Origin: Leptospiraceae bacterium
GTDB lineage: Bacteria; Spirochaetota; Leptospiria; Turneriellales; Turneriellaceae
Direction of reading: 5' to 3'
DNA length: 30,849 nt
NCBI GenBank assembly: GCA_016788945.1
Contig: JAEUSA010000079.1
Coordinates: 1 to 30,849 of the forward strand
This document shows positions 7,626 to 14,818 of this stretch, piece by piece (within the stretch, counting starts at the first letter, position 1; every line of letters starts with the position of its first letter). Position numbers and translations under genes: made by a program. The notes beneath the pieces are model-generated. The model was given only the letters and a program-made list of their open reading frames with translations, was not told where the DNA came from and did no database searches.

Positions 7626-8375
7626 TCAATAAGTCTGCACCGAGGTGACTGAACGATCAGTGCGAATGCCGATCACCAGCCTCGGTTTTGCCACAGGCGG
7701 ATTTTCCCCGAGCCCGGGAAGATACAGCTCATATGCCGGCAGAAACCGTTCGATATACGCGCGGATGCGTTCATCGCTCATGGCAGGTTTTCCTTGCGCG
7801 CGCATTTTCTGTTCTGCTTCGATGCGCCAGCGCACCGTGTCGTTAATGTCTTCAGCCTTGAGTTGAATGAACGCGTCCAAAAAATCATACCATACACGAT
7901 AGTTCTTCAGCATCGTGTTTACTTCGGCAAGATGCGCATCACGGACAGCCGATTCGCTTACCACGGTAAATCCCACACACCAACCCTCGAGAATGACAAA
8001 ATCGAGCGGAGGTGCGACGACAGGCCAGTCTGATTTGTTCACGCGATCGCCTTCGCCCTCGTGCGACGATTTGTCGTAGCGGGGTATCGCGACCGGTGCC
8101 TTGTCCTTGTTGATGGACTTGAGTGAGTGCAAAACCTCAGAACCGAGGCGGATGTCGTGTGTGCCCGGATAACCACGCTGCTGCAAGAAGGGGTTATCTG
8201 CATGCGCAGCGGCAAGGTGCAGCTGCTCGGCATGCGTCAGATAAAAATCATCAATCGAAACGGTGATGCCGCAGATGCCCGCATCGGACGCGAGAATACG
8301 CACCGCTTCGCCCGTAGCGGTCGTCTTACCCGAACCTTGCGGGCCGTTGAGCCCAAAGATCACCGGCCTCTGCAC
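7626..8375 (-). CDS. P-loop kinase of the D-glycerate 3-kinase (GLYK/Tda10) type; true start uncertain
   Basis: From the first usual start (GTG 8373-8375) the product is 249 residues. It opens directly on I-F-G-L-N-G-P-Q-G-S-G-K-T-T, the Walker A motif (residues 11-19). It continues with V-S-I-D-D-F-Y-L-T, R-G-Y-P-G-T-H-D, I-P-R-Y-D-K-S and I-L-E-G-W-C-V-G-F, the series typical of plant-type glycerate kinases and yeast Tda10, which phosphorylate D-glycerate or a related small molecule. The N-terminus is odd: the 27 codons between the SOUL stop (TAA 8457-8459) and the GTG are open in the same frame and read like a natural helix (I-I-R-D-F-I-T-G-I-L-A-Q-P-N), as in relatives, but contain no ATG, GTG or TTG. 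The real start may be an unusual codon, or the annotated GTG may be used with no ribosome site. Confidence 0.82.
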   Translation of the reverse strand: MQRPVIFGLNGPQGSGKTTATGEAVRILASDAGICGITVSIDDFYLTHAEQLHLAAAHADNPFLQQRGYPGTHDIRLGSEVLHSLKSINKDKAPVAIPRYDKSSHEGEGDRVNKSDWPVVAPPLDFVILEGWCVGFTVVSESAVRDAHLAEVNTMLKNYRVWYDFLDAFIQLKAEDINDTVRWRIEAEQKMRAQGKPAMSDERIRAYIERFLPAYELYLPGLGENPPVAKPRLVIGIRTDRSVTSVQTY

Positions 8376-8456
8376 ATTCGGCTGCGCGAGAATGCCGGTG
8401 ATAAAGTCCCTGATGATTACGGCCGGGCTTGTGTGTACCAGAAAGACACGGAATCG

Positions 8457-9092
8457 TTAGTTTTTCACCGGGTCAATTTCGATATGGACTTCATTGCGCC
8501 GTAAGAATGCCGGGGTAAACGGACTGTCGTATCCCGCGGCGTACGCCTGACCGCGAATGGTGTATCCTTTCTGCACAAGCCACAGCCGCAACTCTTCTGT
8601 TTTGGCTTTGGCCTTGTCGGGTGACAACACTCCGCTGAAGCGCAGGCTCGCGGTCGTCACCATTGGCTTCAGCGATAGCGTCACTTCGGGATTCGTCGGC
8701 ACCGGAGCGCTCTCGAGCGTGAGACCGCGCGGCAGAATAAATTCCATCTGCCAGCCATTGCCCTTATTTTGCAGTGTCACGGGGGCAGTCATCGCGATCT
8801 TTGTCGCGTCTGTTTGATTCTGCACTGTTACTGGTGCAGTCATCGATAACTTTGATTTACCTATGTTGTCGCCCGTAATGTAACCCACGAGACGGCGAAA
8901 ACCTTCACTGGATGCCTGCTTGTAATCACCAGGCACCGAGGTGCGGGCAACAACCATCGGAGCATACTGGCGTATTTCGTATTTTCCCTCGGCGAAAAGC
9001 ACGGTGTGTGCGGGGTTTTGCTCGATGCGCACACCGAATATGTTGAGAAAGGCGCTCAGTAAAAAGCCGCTGTAGTAGATCACTGATGTCAT
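8457..9092 (-). CDS. SOUL family heme-binding protein, membrane-anchored
   Basis: From ATG 9090-9092 the product is 211 residues. It has one N-terminal hydrophobic segment (about residues 3-20) followed by a SOUL/HEBP-type domain. Family marks are Y-E-I-R-Q-Y-A-P, an S-x-x-G-F-R-R-L-x-x-Y-I-x-G-x-N segment, and two copies of M-T-A-P-V-T. Members bind heme or porphyrin weakly; this one probably sits on the outer face of a membrane. I prefer this ATG, which has TTGGAC just upstream, to the TTG seven codons earlier. A TATAAC at 9103-9108 with a weak -35 (TTGCCG, 9124-9129, spacer 15) would place the transcription start only a few bases before the ATG. Its stop codon lies in the same reading frame as the downstream kinase. 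Confidence 0.88.
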   Translation of the reverse strand: MTSVIYYSGFLLSAFLNIFGVRIEQNPAHTVLFAEGKYEIRQYAPMVVARTSVPGDYKQASSEGFRRLVGYITGDNIGKSKLSMTAPVTVQNQTDATKIAMTAPVTLQNKGNGWQMEFILPRGLTLESAPVPTNPEVTLSLKPMVTTASLRFSGVLSPDKAKAKTEELRLWLVQKGYTIRGQAYAAGYDSPFTPAFLRRNEVHIEIDPVKN

Positions 9093-9194
9093 AATGTCCA
9101 ATGTTATATGCAAACCTTTGAAACGGCAAATAATTCGTTAGACCTGAGTCCGGGGAAACCTTGATACAGGCAAATGACGCAGACCATGCAATTA

Positions 9195-9222
9195 TTGACC
9201 AACCGTCGGCGCGCCATATGAA
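9195..9222 (+). promoter_or_regulatory. Predicted sigma-70-type promoter of the secernin-like gene
   Basis: TTGACC (9195-9200), a 16-base spacer and TATGAA (9217-9222) fit a housekeeping promoter. The ATG at 9229 is seven bases after the -10 box, so the transcript would begin at or within a base or two of the start codon (leaderless). Confidence 0.5.
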
Positions 9223-9228
9223 AGGCGT

Positions 9229-10554
9229 ATGTGCGATACCTTTGTGGCGACACCAAAATTTACCAAGAACAAGACCATGATCCTCGCCAAAAATTCAGAC
9301 CGTGAACCCAATGAGGCGCAGGCGCTCGTGCGTTATCCGCACATGAAACCAAAGAGCAAAACGGTCAAAACTACTTTTATCGAAATACCGCAAGCCAAAG
9401 AAACCTTCGAGGTGATACTCTCGAAACCGTTCCACATGTGGGGTGCCGAAATGGGGGCCAATGAGCACGGCGTAGCCATCGGCAATGAGGCGGTGTTCAG
9501 CAAAATTGCGCTACCGAAGACGAATACCGGACTTACCGGCATGGACATGCTGCGCGCTGCTCTCGAACGCAGCAAAACGGCTGAAGCGGCCCTTGAATGT
9601 ATCACAGACCTTTTGGCCGAATTTGGGCAAGATGCCTGCGGCGGGTACGAAGACCGATCTTTTTTTTATCATAACAGCTTCATCATCGCCGACCCGCAAC
9701 AGGCCTTCGTGCTCGAAACCGTCGATCGTCACTGGGTTGCCGAAAAAGTGCATGATTTCCGATCGATCTCGAATGGGCTCACGATCGAAACACGTTACGA
9801 TCTTTCCAGCCCCGGGCTCAGAGATTTTGCGCAGCAGCGCGGATTAACCAAGGGGAAAGATTTTAATTTCCGTGAGGCATTTTCTGACCGATTTTTCACC
9901 TACTTCTCGCGCTGTAAAATCAGACAGGCACTCTCGACAGAATCGGGCCGCAAACAGGCAATGGGTTATGATGCGCATACCGCGATGCGCATTCTGCGCA
10001 CACACTACCATAACGAAACCGACTCCGCGCGCACGGGTATGCAGTCGCTGTGCGTGCATGCAGCGGGTTTGACGACACCCAGCCAGACAACCGGCAGCAT
10101 GGTGGCCGAACTCAGGCCCGCAAAAAAATCGACCTTCTGGTTTACCGGCACTGCCGCGCCTTGCCTGTCGTTATTTAAGCCATTCTTTATTCCGGGTAAG
10201 ATTCTCACCGCGGGTACGTTTGCCGAGCCGGGGGCAAAACCCGACGGCTCATTGTGGTGGCGCCACGAGCGGCTGCACCGTAAATCGCTGACGAACCTAT
10301 CCTCAGCAGGGCGCAAATTTTTTGCCGAGCGTGACGATGTCGAAGCGAAGTTTGTCGAGAAAGAACGCAAGGTGTTTGGCAAAAGTGCTGCGGAGCGCGA
10401 AAAATTTTCCACCGCTTCATTGGAAAAAGCGGATGAATTTTTGTATTGGGCGACGGGCCGTGTCGACGAAATTTCTCCTTCGCGCACATTTCATCCGCTG
10501 TACAAGCGCTATTGGTCGAAACTCAACCGCAAAGTGGGCCTTGCGCTCAAATAG
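9229..10554 (+). CDS. Secernin-like C69 family peptidase/hydrolase
   Basis: The 441-residue protein begins M-C-D-T-F. Removal of Met would expose Cys2 as the N-terminal nucleophile of an Ntn hydrolase. The following A-K-N-S-D-R-E-P-N-E-A-Q is the secernin signature, and M-W-G-A-E-M-G-A-N-E-H-G-V-A-I-G-N-E-A-V is the next conserved block. These place it in the peptidase C69/secernin group (dipeptidase-like; substrate unknown). The absence of a signal peptide is consistent with the free N-terminal Cys mechanism. The last 100 residues are charged and helical. AAAGG lies three bases before the ATG, close for a ribosome site, and a promoter ends just upstream. The gene converges on the beta-propeller lipoprotein gene across multi-hairpin element B. 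Confidence 0.88.
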   Translation: MCDTFVATPKFTKNKTMILAKNSDREPNEAQALVRYPHMKPKSKTVKTTFIEIPQAKETFEVILSKPFHMWGAEMGANEHGVAIGNEAVFSKIALPKTNTGLTGMDMLRAALERSKTAEAALECITDLLAEFGQDACGGYEDRSFFYHNSFIIADPQQAFVLETVDRHWVAEKVHDFRSISNGLTIETRYDLSSPGLRDFAQQRGLTKGKDFNFREAFSDRFFTYFSRCKIRQALSTESGRKQAMGYDAHTAMRILRTHYHNETDSARTGMQSLCVHAAGLTTPSQTTGSMVAELRPAKKSTFWFTGTAAPCLSLFKPFFIPGKILTAGTFAEPGAKPDGSLWWRHERLHRKSLTNLSSAGRKFFAERDDVEAKFVEKERKVFGKSAAEREKFSTASLEKADEFLYWATGRVDEISPSRTFHPLYKRYWSKLNRKVGLALK

Positions 10555-10555
10555 G

Positions 10556-10674
10556 CTAAGAGCGCGTCCCAAAACCATTGGGCGCGCTCTTGCAACGCGC
10601 GGAGGCGTTGCGCGCAGCAAAGCTGCGCAATGTCTCAAAACCCGCAGGAGGCGGGTTTTGAGATGCGCTCTAAG
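10556..10674. repeat. Multi-hairpin intergenic element B
   Basis: Four hairpins stand in series in the 115-base gap between convergent genes. They are: AGAGCGCG plus CCCAA with TTGGG plus CGCGCTCT (10559-10590, one bulge); GCAACGC/GCGTTGC (10592-10598 with 10605-10611); GCGCAGC/GCTGCGC (10612-10618 with 10622-10628, loop AAA); and a perfect 13-base stem at 10633-10645 with 10651-10663, loop AGGAG. The ends also form terminal repeats: AGAGCGC (10559-10565) pairs with GCGCTCT (10665-10671), so the first arm can refold and close the whole as a cloverleaf. The right end holds the TAG of the lipoprotein gene. It probably stops transcription from both sides but is larger than a simple terminator. 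Confidence 0.8.
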
Positions 10675-12076
10675 GATTGCTACCGGCGATAGCAATGGTG
10701 GTGGGGTTAGTACCTGTGGCAAATGGTGAACCGGCAATGACAGAGAGTGCCCCCGTTGAGGCATCGACCGTATACGCTGTGACGTTTCCAGAAGCTTGGT
10801 TTGCCGCATAGGCGTAGCGGGATGTCTCATCGATGGCAAAACCGATCGGGTTCAGCCCCGAAGCGTATGGCGAACCAGGCATCGCCACCAGCGCGCCATC
10901 TGCCCCCACTTGAAAACCCGACACACCGGCGGCAAGCGACGTATCTCCGCTGTTCGCAACGTAAACAAACCGGCCGTGGGGGTCGCCGGTAACAAAGCCA
11001 GGAGCGAGGCCGGCCTGGAATGGCGAACCATTCATCAGACTCAAAGATCCGGTACTCATGTCGCGAATGTACGAAACAACGCCGGTCGGAGAGAAATACT
11101 GCGCGTAATAGACAAACTTACCAGAAGGATGTACATAGACGGCAATCGCGTCCTGAATGGTGCCGAACGGCGACCCGCTAATTTGTGCTAATGCCCCGGT
11201 GTTCTGGTTGATTGTGTAGGCGAACGAATTGGGTTGCGGCGAATTCTGCGTCGAACCGGCATAGAGAAATTTTCCGGTAAAGTCAACGTGCACTGAAGCG
11301 GGCGACGCACCAGCGGCGGCGGCGAACGGCGAACCGCTGACGAGAGTGAGCTGGCCTGATGTGGTATCGACAGCGTAGGCCGATATAGCGGCAACGCCGG
11401 TGTTTTCGTGGCCGACGAAAAGAAAACGCCCCTGCGGGTCGAATGCCAGCGAATAAGGATTCACCTGCGTGGCCACAGGCGAGGCAACAAGAGTTGTGAG
11501 CGCGCCATTCGTTTGGTCAATCTCCAAAATAGAAATGTTACCCGAGCCATGGTTTGCGGTGTATAAGAAACGACCCCCTGGATGAACCACGACGAAACGG
11601 CATGCATTCCCCGCATTGTAATTGGCAAGAAAGGTCAATGCACCACCAGAATTGATGCTGAACGCCGAAATATTGTTTGTACCGATGTTCGCGGTATACA
11701 TGAACCGCGGTTGATACAGCACGCGGACATAGAGCGTACCCGAAACGGTATCGGAACCGATGTTAGCCGTGATGCGGTAGGGTAAGGTACCCTGTCCTCG
11801 GGTCGGGGTGCCTGAGATGGTGCAATCCTTGGCGAGTGATAATCCTTCGGGTAATGCCGGAGTTACCGCGCAGGTCTCCGCACTGCCGGGCATTGCCGGT
11901 GTTACCGGCGACATCGTCACATATTGCGTCACGATCAGCGGTGAAGTGGGGTAGACAATTTCTGTGAGCCAGAACTTTCCCCAGCTCTTGCATGATAGAA
12001 GATTCAGGCAGGCCACGAACCCAAACATGATGAGACGGGCAATCACGGTCTTATCTCGCAATCTCGCTATGCGCAT
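10670..12076 (-). CDS. Beta-propeller lipoprotein (lactonase/YVTN-like) with putative Ig-like domain
   Basis: The 468-residue product has a basic start, a hydrophobic core and an L-N-L-L-S-C lipobox with the lipidated Cys at residue 29. Residues about 42-120 form a small beta domain with P-A-L-P-E-G-L-S-L ... C-T-I-S-G-T-P-T, the signature of putative Ig (He_PIG-like) domains. From about 124 to the end come seven repeats of the type F-x-Y-x-A-N-x-x-S-x-x-I-S-x-F ... G-x-L-x-x-x-x-G-S-P-F ... H-P-x-G-R-F-x-Y, i.e. a beta-propeller related to 6-phosphogluconolactonase/YVTN proteins. Such surface proteins usually bind ligands; true lactonase activity is not shown. The ATG (12074-12076) overlaps the stop of the upstream hydrolase gene by ten bases, so the two are co-translated. 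Confidence 0.9.
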   Translation of the reverse strand: MRIARLRDKTVIARLIMFGFVACLNLLSCKSWGKFWLTEIVYPTSPLIVTQYVTMSPVTPAMPGSAETCAVTPALPEGLSLAKDCTISGTPTRGQGTLPYRITANIGSDTVSGTLYVRVLYQPRFMYTANIGTNNISAFSINSGGALTFLANYNAGNACRFVVVHPGGRFLYTANHGSGNISILEIDQTNGALTTLVASPVATQVNPYSLAFDPQGRFLFVGHENTGVAAISAYAVDTTSGQLTLVSGSPFAAAAGASPASVHVDFTGKFLYAGSTQNSPQPNSFAYTINQNTGALAQISGSPFGTIQDAIAVYVHPSGKFVYYAQYFSPTGVVSYIRDMSTGSLSLMNGSPFQAGLAPGFVTGDPHGRFVYVANSGDTSLAAGVSGFQVGADGALVAMPGSPYASGLNPIGFAIDETSRYAYAANQASGNVTAYTVDASTGALSVIAGSPFATGTNPTTIAIAGSNP

Positions 12077-13269
12077 TCTTCTGCAATCGTGCGTAACAGG
12101 TCGGCGAAGGTTATGAGGTGCCTTCCGCCCAGACTCTTACCGGTATTCAGTAACGCCACGGAAATGTCGCGTTGCGGGTCGGCCCAGCACAGTATATTCA
12201 TAAATCCTAAATGGCCGAATGCCTGTTTTGTGTCGGGGCCGTATAGGCCTAAAGGGCTATTACCCAGCATAAAACCCTGGCTATAGCGCATCGGCATCAT
12301 CAGGCGACGGTCAAACCACGTATTGCCAGCCTCGGCCGTCATGCGGCGCACGGTTTCTTCTTTCATAATGCGCACACCATTCAGCTCGCCGCCCGAAAGC
12401 AGCATCTGGAAAAATTGCGCCACTTCAGGCGCGGTGGCGACCATGTTAGCTGAGGGAATGATCGACGTATAAAAGCGCGCATCGCGCGCGAGATCGACAA
12501 TCGTTTCAAACGAGCTGCCGATCGCATATTCAACGAGTTGTCGAAACGGAAATACATTCGGCCAACCGGTGACATAGTTCTGCGCAATCAATGACCGATC
12601 TTTGCCGGGTGCACCGTAATCAAACCATTCAAACCCTAAAGGCTTTTTGATAAATTTGTGCAGGTTCTGCCGCAGGTCTTCACCGGTTGCACGCCTGACG
12701 ATTTCGCCCAAAATATAACCGCCGGTGACGGCATGGTACGCGACTGCGCCTTTGGTGTGCAGCTCTGCCCCCTGATCGCACAAAACCCTGACCACGTGGT
12801 CGAAGTCGAAAATTTCCGTCGTTACCCCGCGGCGCGTGAAACCTGAGAAACCTGCGCGATGGCTGAGCACATCGGCAATCGTGATTGCGCCTTTGCCCTT
12901 TTGGTAGAATTCAGGTATATATTCGACGACGCGCTGATTGATGTCGAGGGCACCCTGTTCATGTAAGATATGAATGATCGTCGCGGTGACGGCCTTTGAT
13001 GTTGAAAACAGGCAAGCAGGAGTGTCTGCTGTCATGAGCCGTCTTTCGGCCTGCGGATGGTCGCCGGGACCGTGACCATGCGAATGCCCGAGCGCTCGGG
13101 ACAGCAGTACCCTGCCGTGGCGCATCAGCGTAAAACTGATCGCCGGATAAATTTTTGTCCCGTACAGCGAGCCGACTTTATCCCAGATGGCATTGACCTG
13201 TGCTTGGGATAATCCCCCCTCAGACGGGTCAACTTCGGCCAAGGGCTGCCGGCGTTCTGTATTCGCCAT
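12067..13269 (-). CDS. Serine beta-lactamase-fold hydrolase (class C/esterase EstB-like)
   Basis: The 400-residue protein shows the serine beta-lactamase/penicillin-binding-protein fold. It has F-S-T-S-K (S89 to K92, the S-x-x-K catalytic motif), A-Y-H-A-V-T-G-G-Y-I-L-G-E-I (Y178, equivalent of Y-x-N) and F-G-H-L-G-F (353-355, replacing the K-T-G motif with H-L-G). Replacement of K-T-G is usual in esterase-like members, so a carboxylesterase or D-aminopeptidase-like role is likelier than antibiotic resistance. There is no signal peptide, so the enzyme is probably cytoplasmic. Relatives often act on lipid or alkyl esters. It follows the SRPBCC gene by 49 bases and overlaps the beta-propeller gene. 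Confidence 0.9.
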   Translation of the reverse strand: MANTERRQPLAEVDPSEGGLSQAQVNAIWDKVGSLYGTKIYPAISFTLMRHGRVLLSRALGHSHGHGPGDHPQAERRLMTADTPACLFSTSKAVTATIIHILHEQGALDINQRVVEYIPEFYQKGKGAITIADVLSHRAGFSGFTRRGVTTEIFDFDHVVRVLCDQGAELHTKGAVAYHAVTGGYILGEIVRRATGEDLRQNLHKFIKKPLGFEWFDYGAPGKDRSLIAQNYVTGWPNVFPFRQLVEYAIGSSFETIVDLARDARFYTSIIPSANMVATAPEVAQFFQMLLSGGELNGVRIMKEETVRRMTAEAGNTWFDRRLMMPMRYSQGFMLGNSPLGLYGPDTKQAFGHLGFMNILCWADPQRDISVALLNTGKSLGGRHLITFADLLRTIAEECA

Positions 13270-13318
13270 ACAGTCTGTCTTTCGGCGCGATCAGCGCCGT
13301 AAAGAACAGCGATGGCTC

Positions 13319-13861
13319 TTAGTTTTTTTCGAGCAGTACTTTCAGATTCTGGAGACCCGTCTCAAAGTCTTTGCCGATCATTTTTTCCATATCCATGAAC
13401 AGAAGCATCAGGTTCATCGGGTAGCCCATGCGGCCACTCATGCCCCAAGTTACTTTAGTTTGATTCTCCGCAGCGTCAGCGAACGCCAGATGAGCGGGTG
13501 ATACCGATTCAAATGGCTTGAGAAACCGCAATTCATAGTCAATCCGCTTGCCGTCTTCGATTTTTTTGATTTCTTGCTCCCCTGCGCCCACATCGTCTTT
13601 GGGGCTGTCCCATGCAGAAACGAAGCCGACGGTGCCATCGGTACCGCGGTACGATTTTTTCATCTGCGGATCTAACTTGGCCCACACACTGAAATTATCT
13701 TGGTTTTTGAGTAACTTCAGATAGGCAAAAACTGTGGCGCGCGGTTTCGCGATGACTACCGAGCGTTCTACGGCATAGTTCTTTTTGGTAAAGATCGGGA
13801 TGATCAGTAGCAGGGCTACGACCGCACCAACCAGAATACCGAGAGTTTTGAGTATTTTCAT
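13319..13861 (-). CDS. SRPBCC (START-like) family protein with N-terminal membrane anchor
   Basis: The 180-residue product has an N-terminal hydrophobic segment (residues 5-24) followed by a polyketide cyclase/dehydrase-type SRPBCC domain. It starts at V-E-R-S-V-V-I-A-K-P-R-A-T-V-F-A-Y-L, with N-F-S-V-W-A-K-L-D-P and G-T-V-G-F-V-S-A-W in the usual places, and ends in the long C-terminal helix (G-K-D-F-E-T-G-L-Q-N-L-K). These domains bind hydrophobic ligands; the ligand is unknown. ATG 13859-13861 has a strong ribosome site (AAAGGAAGG, five bases away), the best in the window, and a near-consensus promoter upstream. It leads a group with the hydrolase and the beta-propeller lipoprotein. Confidence 0.9.
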   Translation of the reverse strand: MKILKTLGILVGAVVALLLIIPIFTKKNYAVERSVVIAKPRATVFAYLKLLKNQDNFSVWAKLDPQMKKSYRGTDGTVGFVSAWDSPKDDVGAGEQEIKKIEDGKRIDYELRFLKPFESVSPAHLAFADAAENQTKVTWGMSGRMGYPMNLMLLFMDMEKMIGKDFETGLQNLKVLLEKN

Positions 13862-13897
13862 AATAACCTTCCTTTACTGGTGATAGATTTTCCGCTG

Positions 13898-13926
13898 AGT
13901 ATATCGCGTGTTCGCACTCGAGTCAA
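13898..13926 (-). promoter_or_regulatory. Near-consensus sigma-70 promoter of the SRPBCC gene
   Basis: On the minus strand TTGACT (13921-13926), a 17-base spacer and TATACT (13898-13903) match the housekeeping consensus at five of six positions in each box. A start near 13891 gives a leader of about 30 bases containing the strong ribosome site. It probably drives 13861 to 10670. Confidence 0.75.
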
Positions 13927-13963
13927 CAACGGGGGGCATAAAACCGACAAAAAGGGAATGAGA

Positions 13964-14737
13964 TCAACTGCTTTTCACCCGGCGAATCTCCGGTAAAAAC
14001 TTGGGGGAGACCGGTACGACAAAGACATCACCGGCCAGGCGAGCGAGGTATTCACCCGAATGGTTGTGGCACAGGCTCGCCAATGCCCGGGTCTGAATGG
14101 CATGTCGTTTATGTGCACGCATCATTCCCGGAATGGGAAATGTTTTCAGGAACTGCTTTAGCAGCATATTCACTGTAAAATCTTCGGACGGCGTGTGCAC
14201 GATGGTCTTTTTGCCCTGCGCGGTTAGATAACAGATATCGTCTGCGGGTATGTAGCAGAGCTGGCCATTCGCCTTTATTTCCAGCACGCGCGGTGCCACG
14301 TTAGCCGTTTTTGTCTGTGTGGCATCGGTATGCGACCAATATAAAATAAACCCTGTTGCAATCAGAAACGACATCATGACGGCTGTCAGGCATGCGCCGA
14401 TGGCATCCATACTTGAACCGGGCCAATGACCTGCACTCATGCGCTGTGCTATCATGTGCAGAATGCAACCGAAGAGGCCGGCCGAAACCGAAGCCAGAAC
14501 GCTGCGGCGATAGAGCCCCGATGTTTCATTGGGTTGCAAACGGTGGTAAACGAAAAATCCGGCCAGAAACGCAGGAAGCCCGATCCACAGGGCTTTGATC
14601 ACATTCTGATAGAGCAGCGCAGGGAACCGGTCGTCTCGCACCGAAAGGGCTGAAAATGTGAAAACAAGACCCACCAGATTGCACACTGCAATGAAAACAG
14701 GCGTCTGTATCCAGAGGCGTTTCTGCCACTGTGCCAT
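13964..14737 (-). CDS. Membrane-bound LytTR-family transcription regulator
   Basis: The 257-residue product has four membrane helices (about 13-32, 45-63, 80-99 and 115-134) and then a LytTR DNA-binding domain (about 150-250). Marks of the domain are I-P-A-D-D-I-C-Y-L-T-A-Q-G-K-K-T-I-V-H-T, M-L-L-K-Q-F-L-K-T-F and M-M-R-A-H-K-R-H-A-I-Q. There is no receiver domain, so the signal is presumably sensed through the membrane part. LytTR proteins bind pairs of short direct repeats. ATG 14735-14737 lies in an 81-base gap divergent from guaB with no ribosome site; genes under its control are unknown. Confidence 0.88.
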   Translation of the reverse strand: MAQWQKRLWIQTPVFIAVCNLVGLVFTFSALSVRDDRFPALLYQNVIKALWIGLPAFLAGFFVYHRLQPNETSGLYRRSVLASVSAGLFGCILHMIAQRMSAGHWPGSSMDAIGACLTAVMMSFLIATGFILYWSHTDATQTKTANVAPRVLEIKANGQLCYIPADDICYLTAQGKKTIVHTPSEDFTVNMLLKQFLKTFPIPGMMRAHKRHAIQTRALASLCHNHSGEYLARLAGDVFVVPVSPKFLPEIRRVKSS

Positions 14738-14785
14738 AAGGCATCGTCATGCGAAGCGAATGGCCGTCGAGAGTTTTAATAAAAC

Positions 14786-14813
14786 TTGACCGCGTGAATT
14801 TTTTCCTTAAACT
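14786..14813 (+). promoter_or_regulatory. Predicted sigma-70-type promoter of guaB
   Basis: TTGACC (14786-14791), a 16-base spacer and TAAACT (14808-14813) lie directly before the ATG at 14819. The expected transcription start falls at the start codon itself, and there is no purine-rich ribosome site, so a leaderless message is predicted. Confidence 0.55.
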
Positions 14814-14818
14814 ATCAC

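Noticed and set aside
12067..13269. Class C beta-lactamase giving antibiotic resistance.
   Set aside because: No signal peptide and H-L-G in place of K-T-G; an esterase-like role is more likely.
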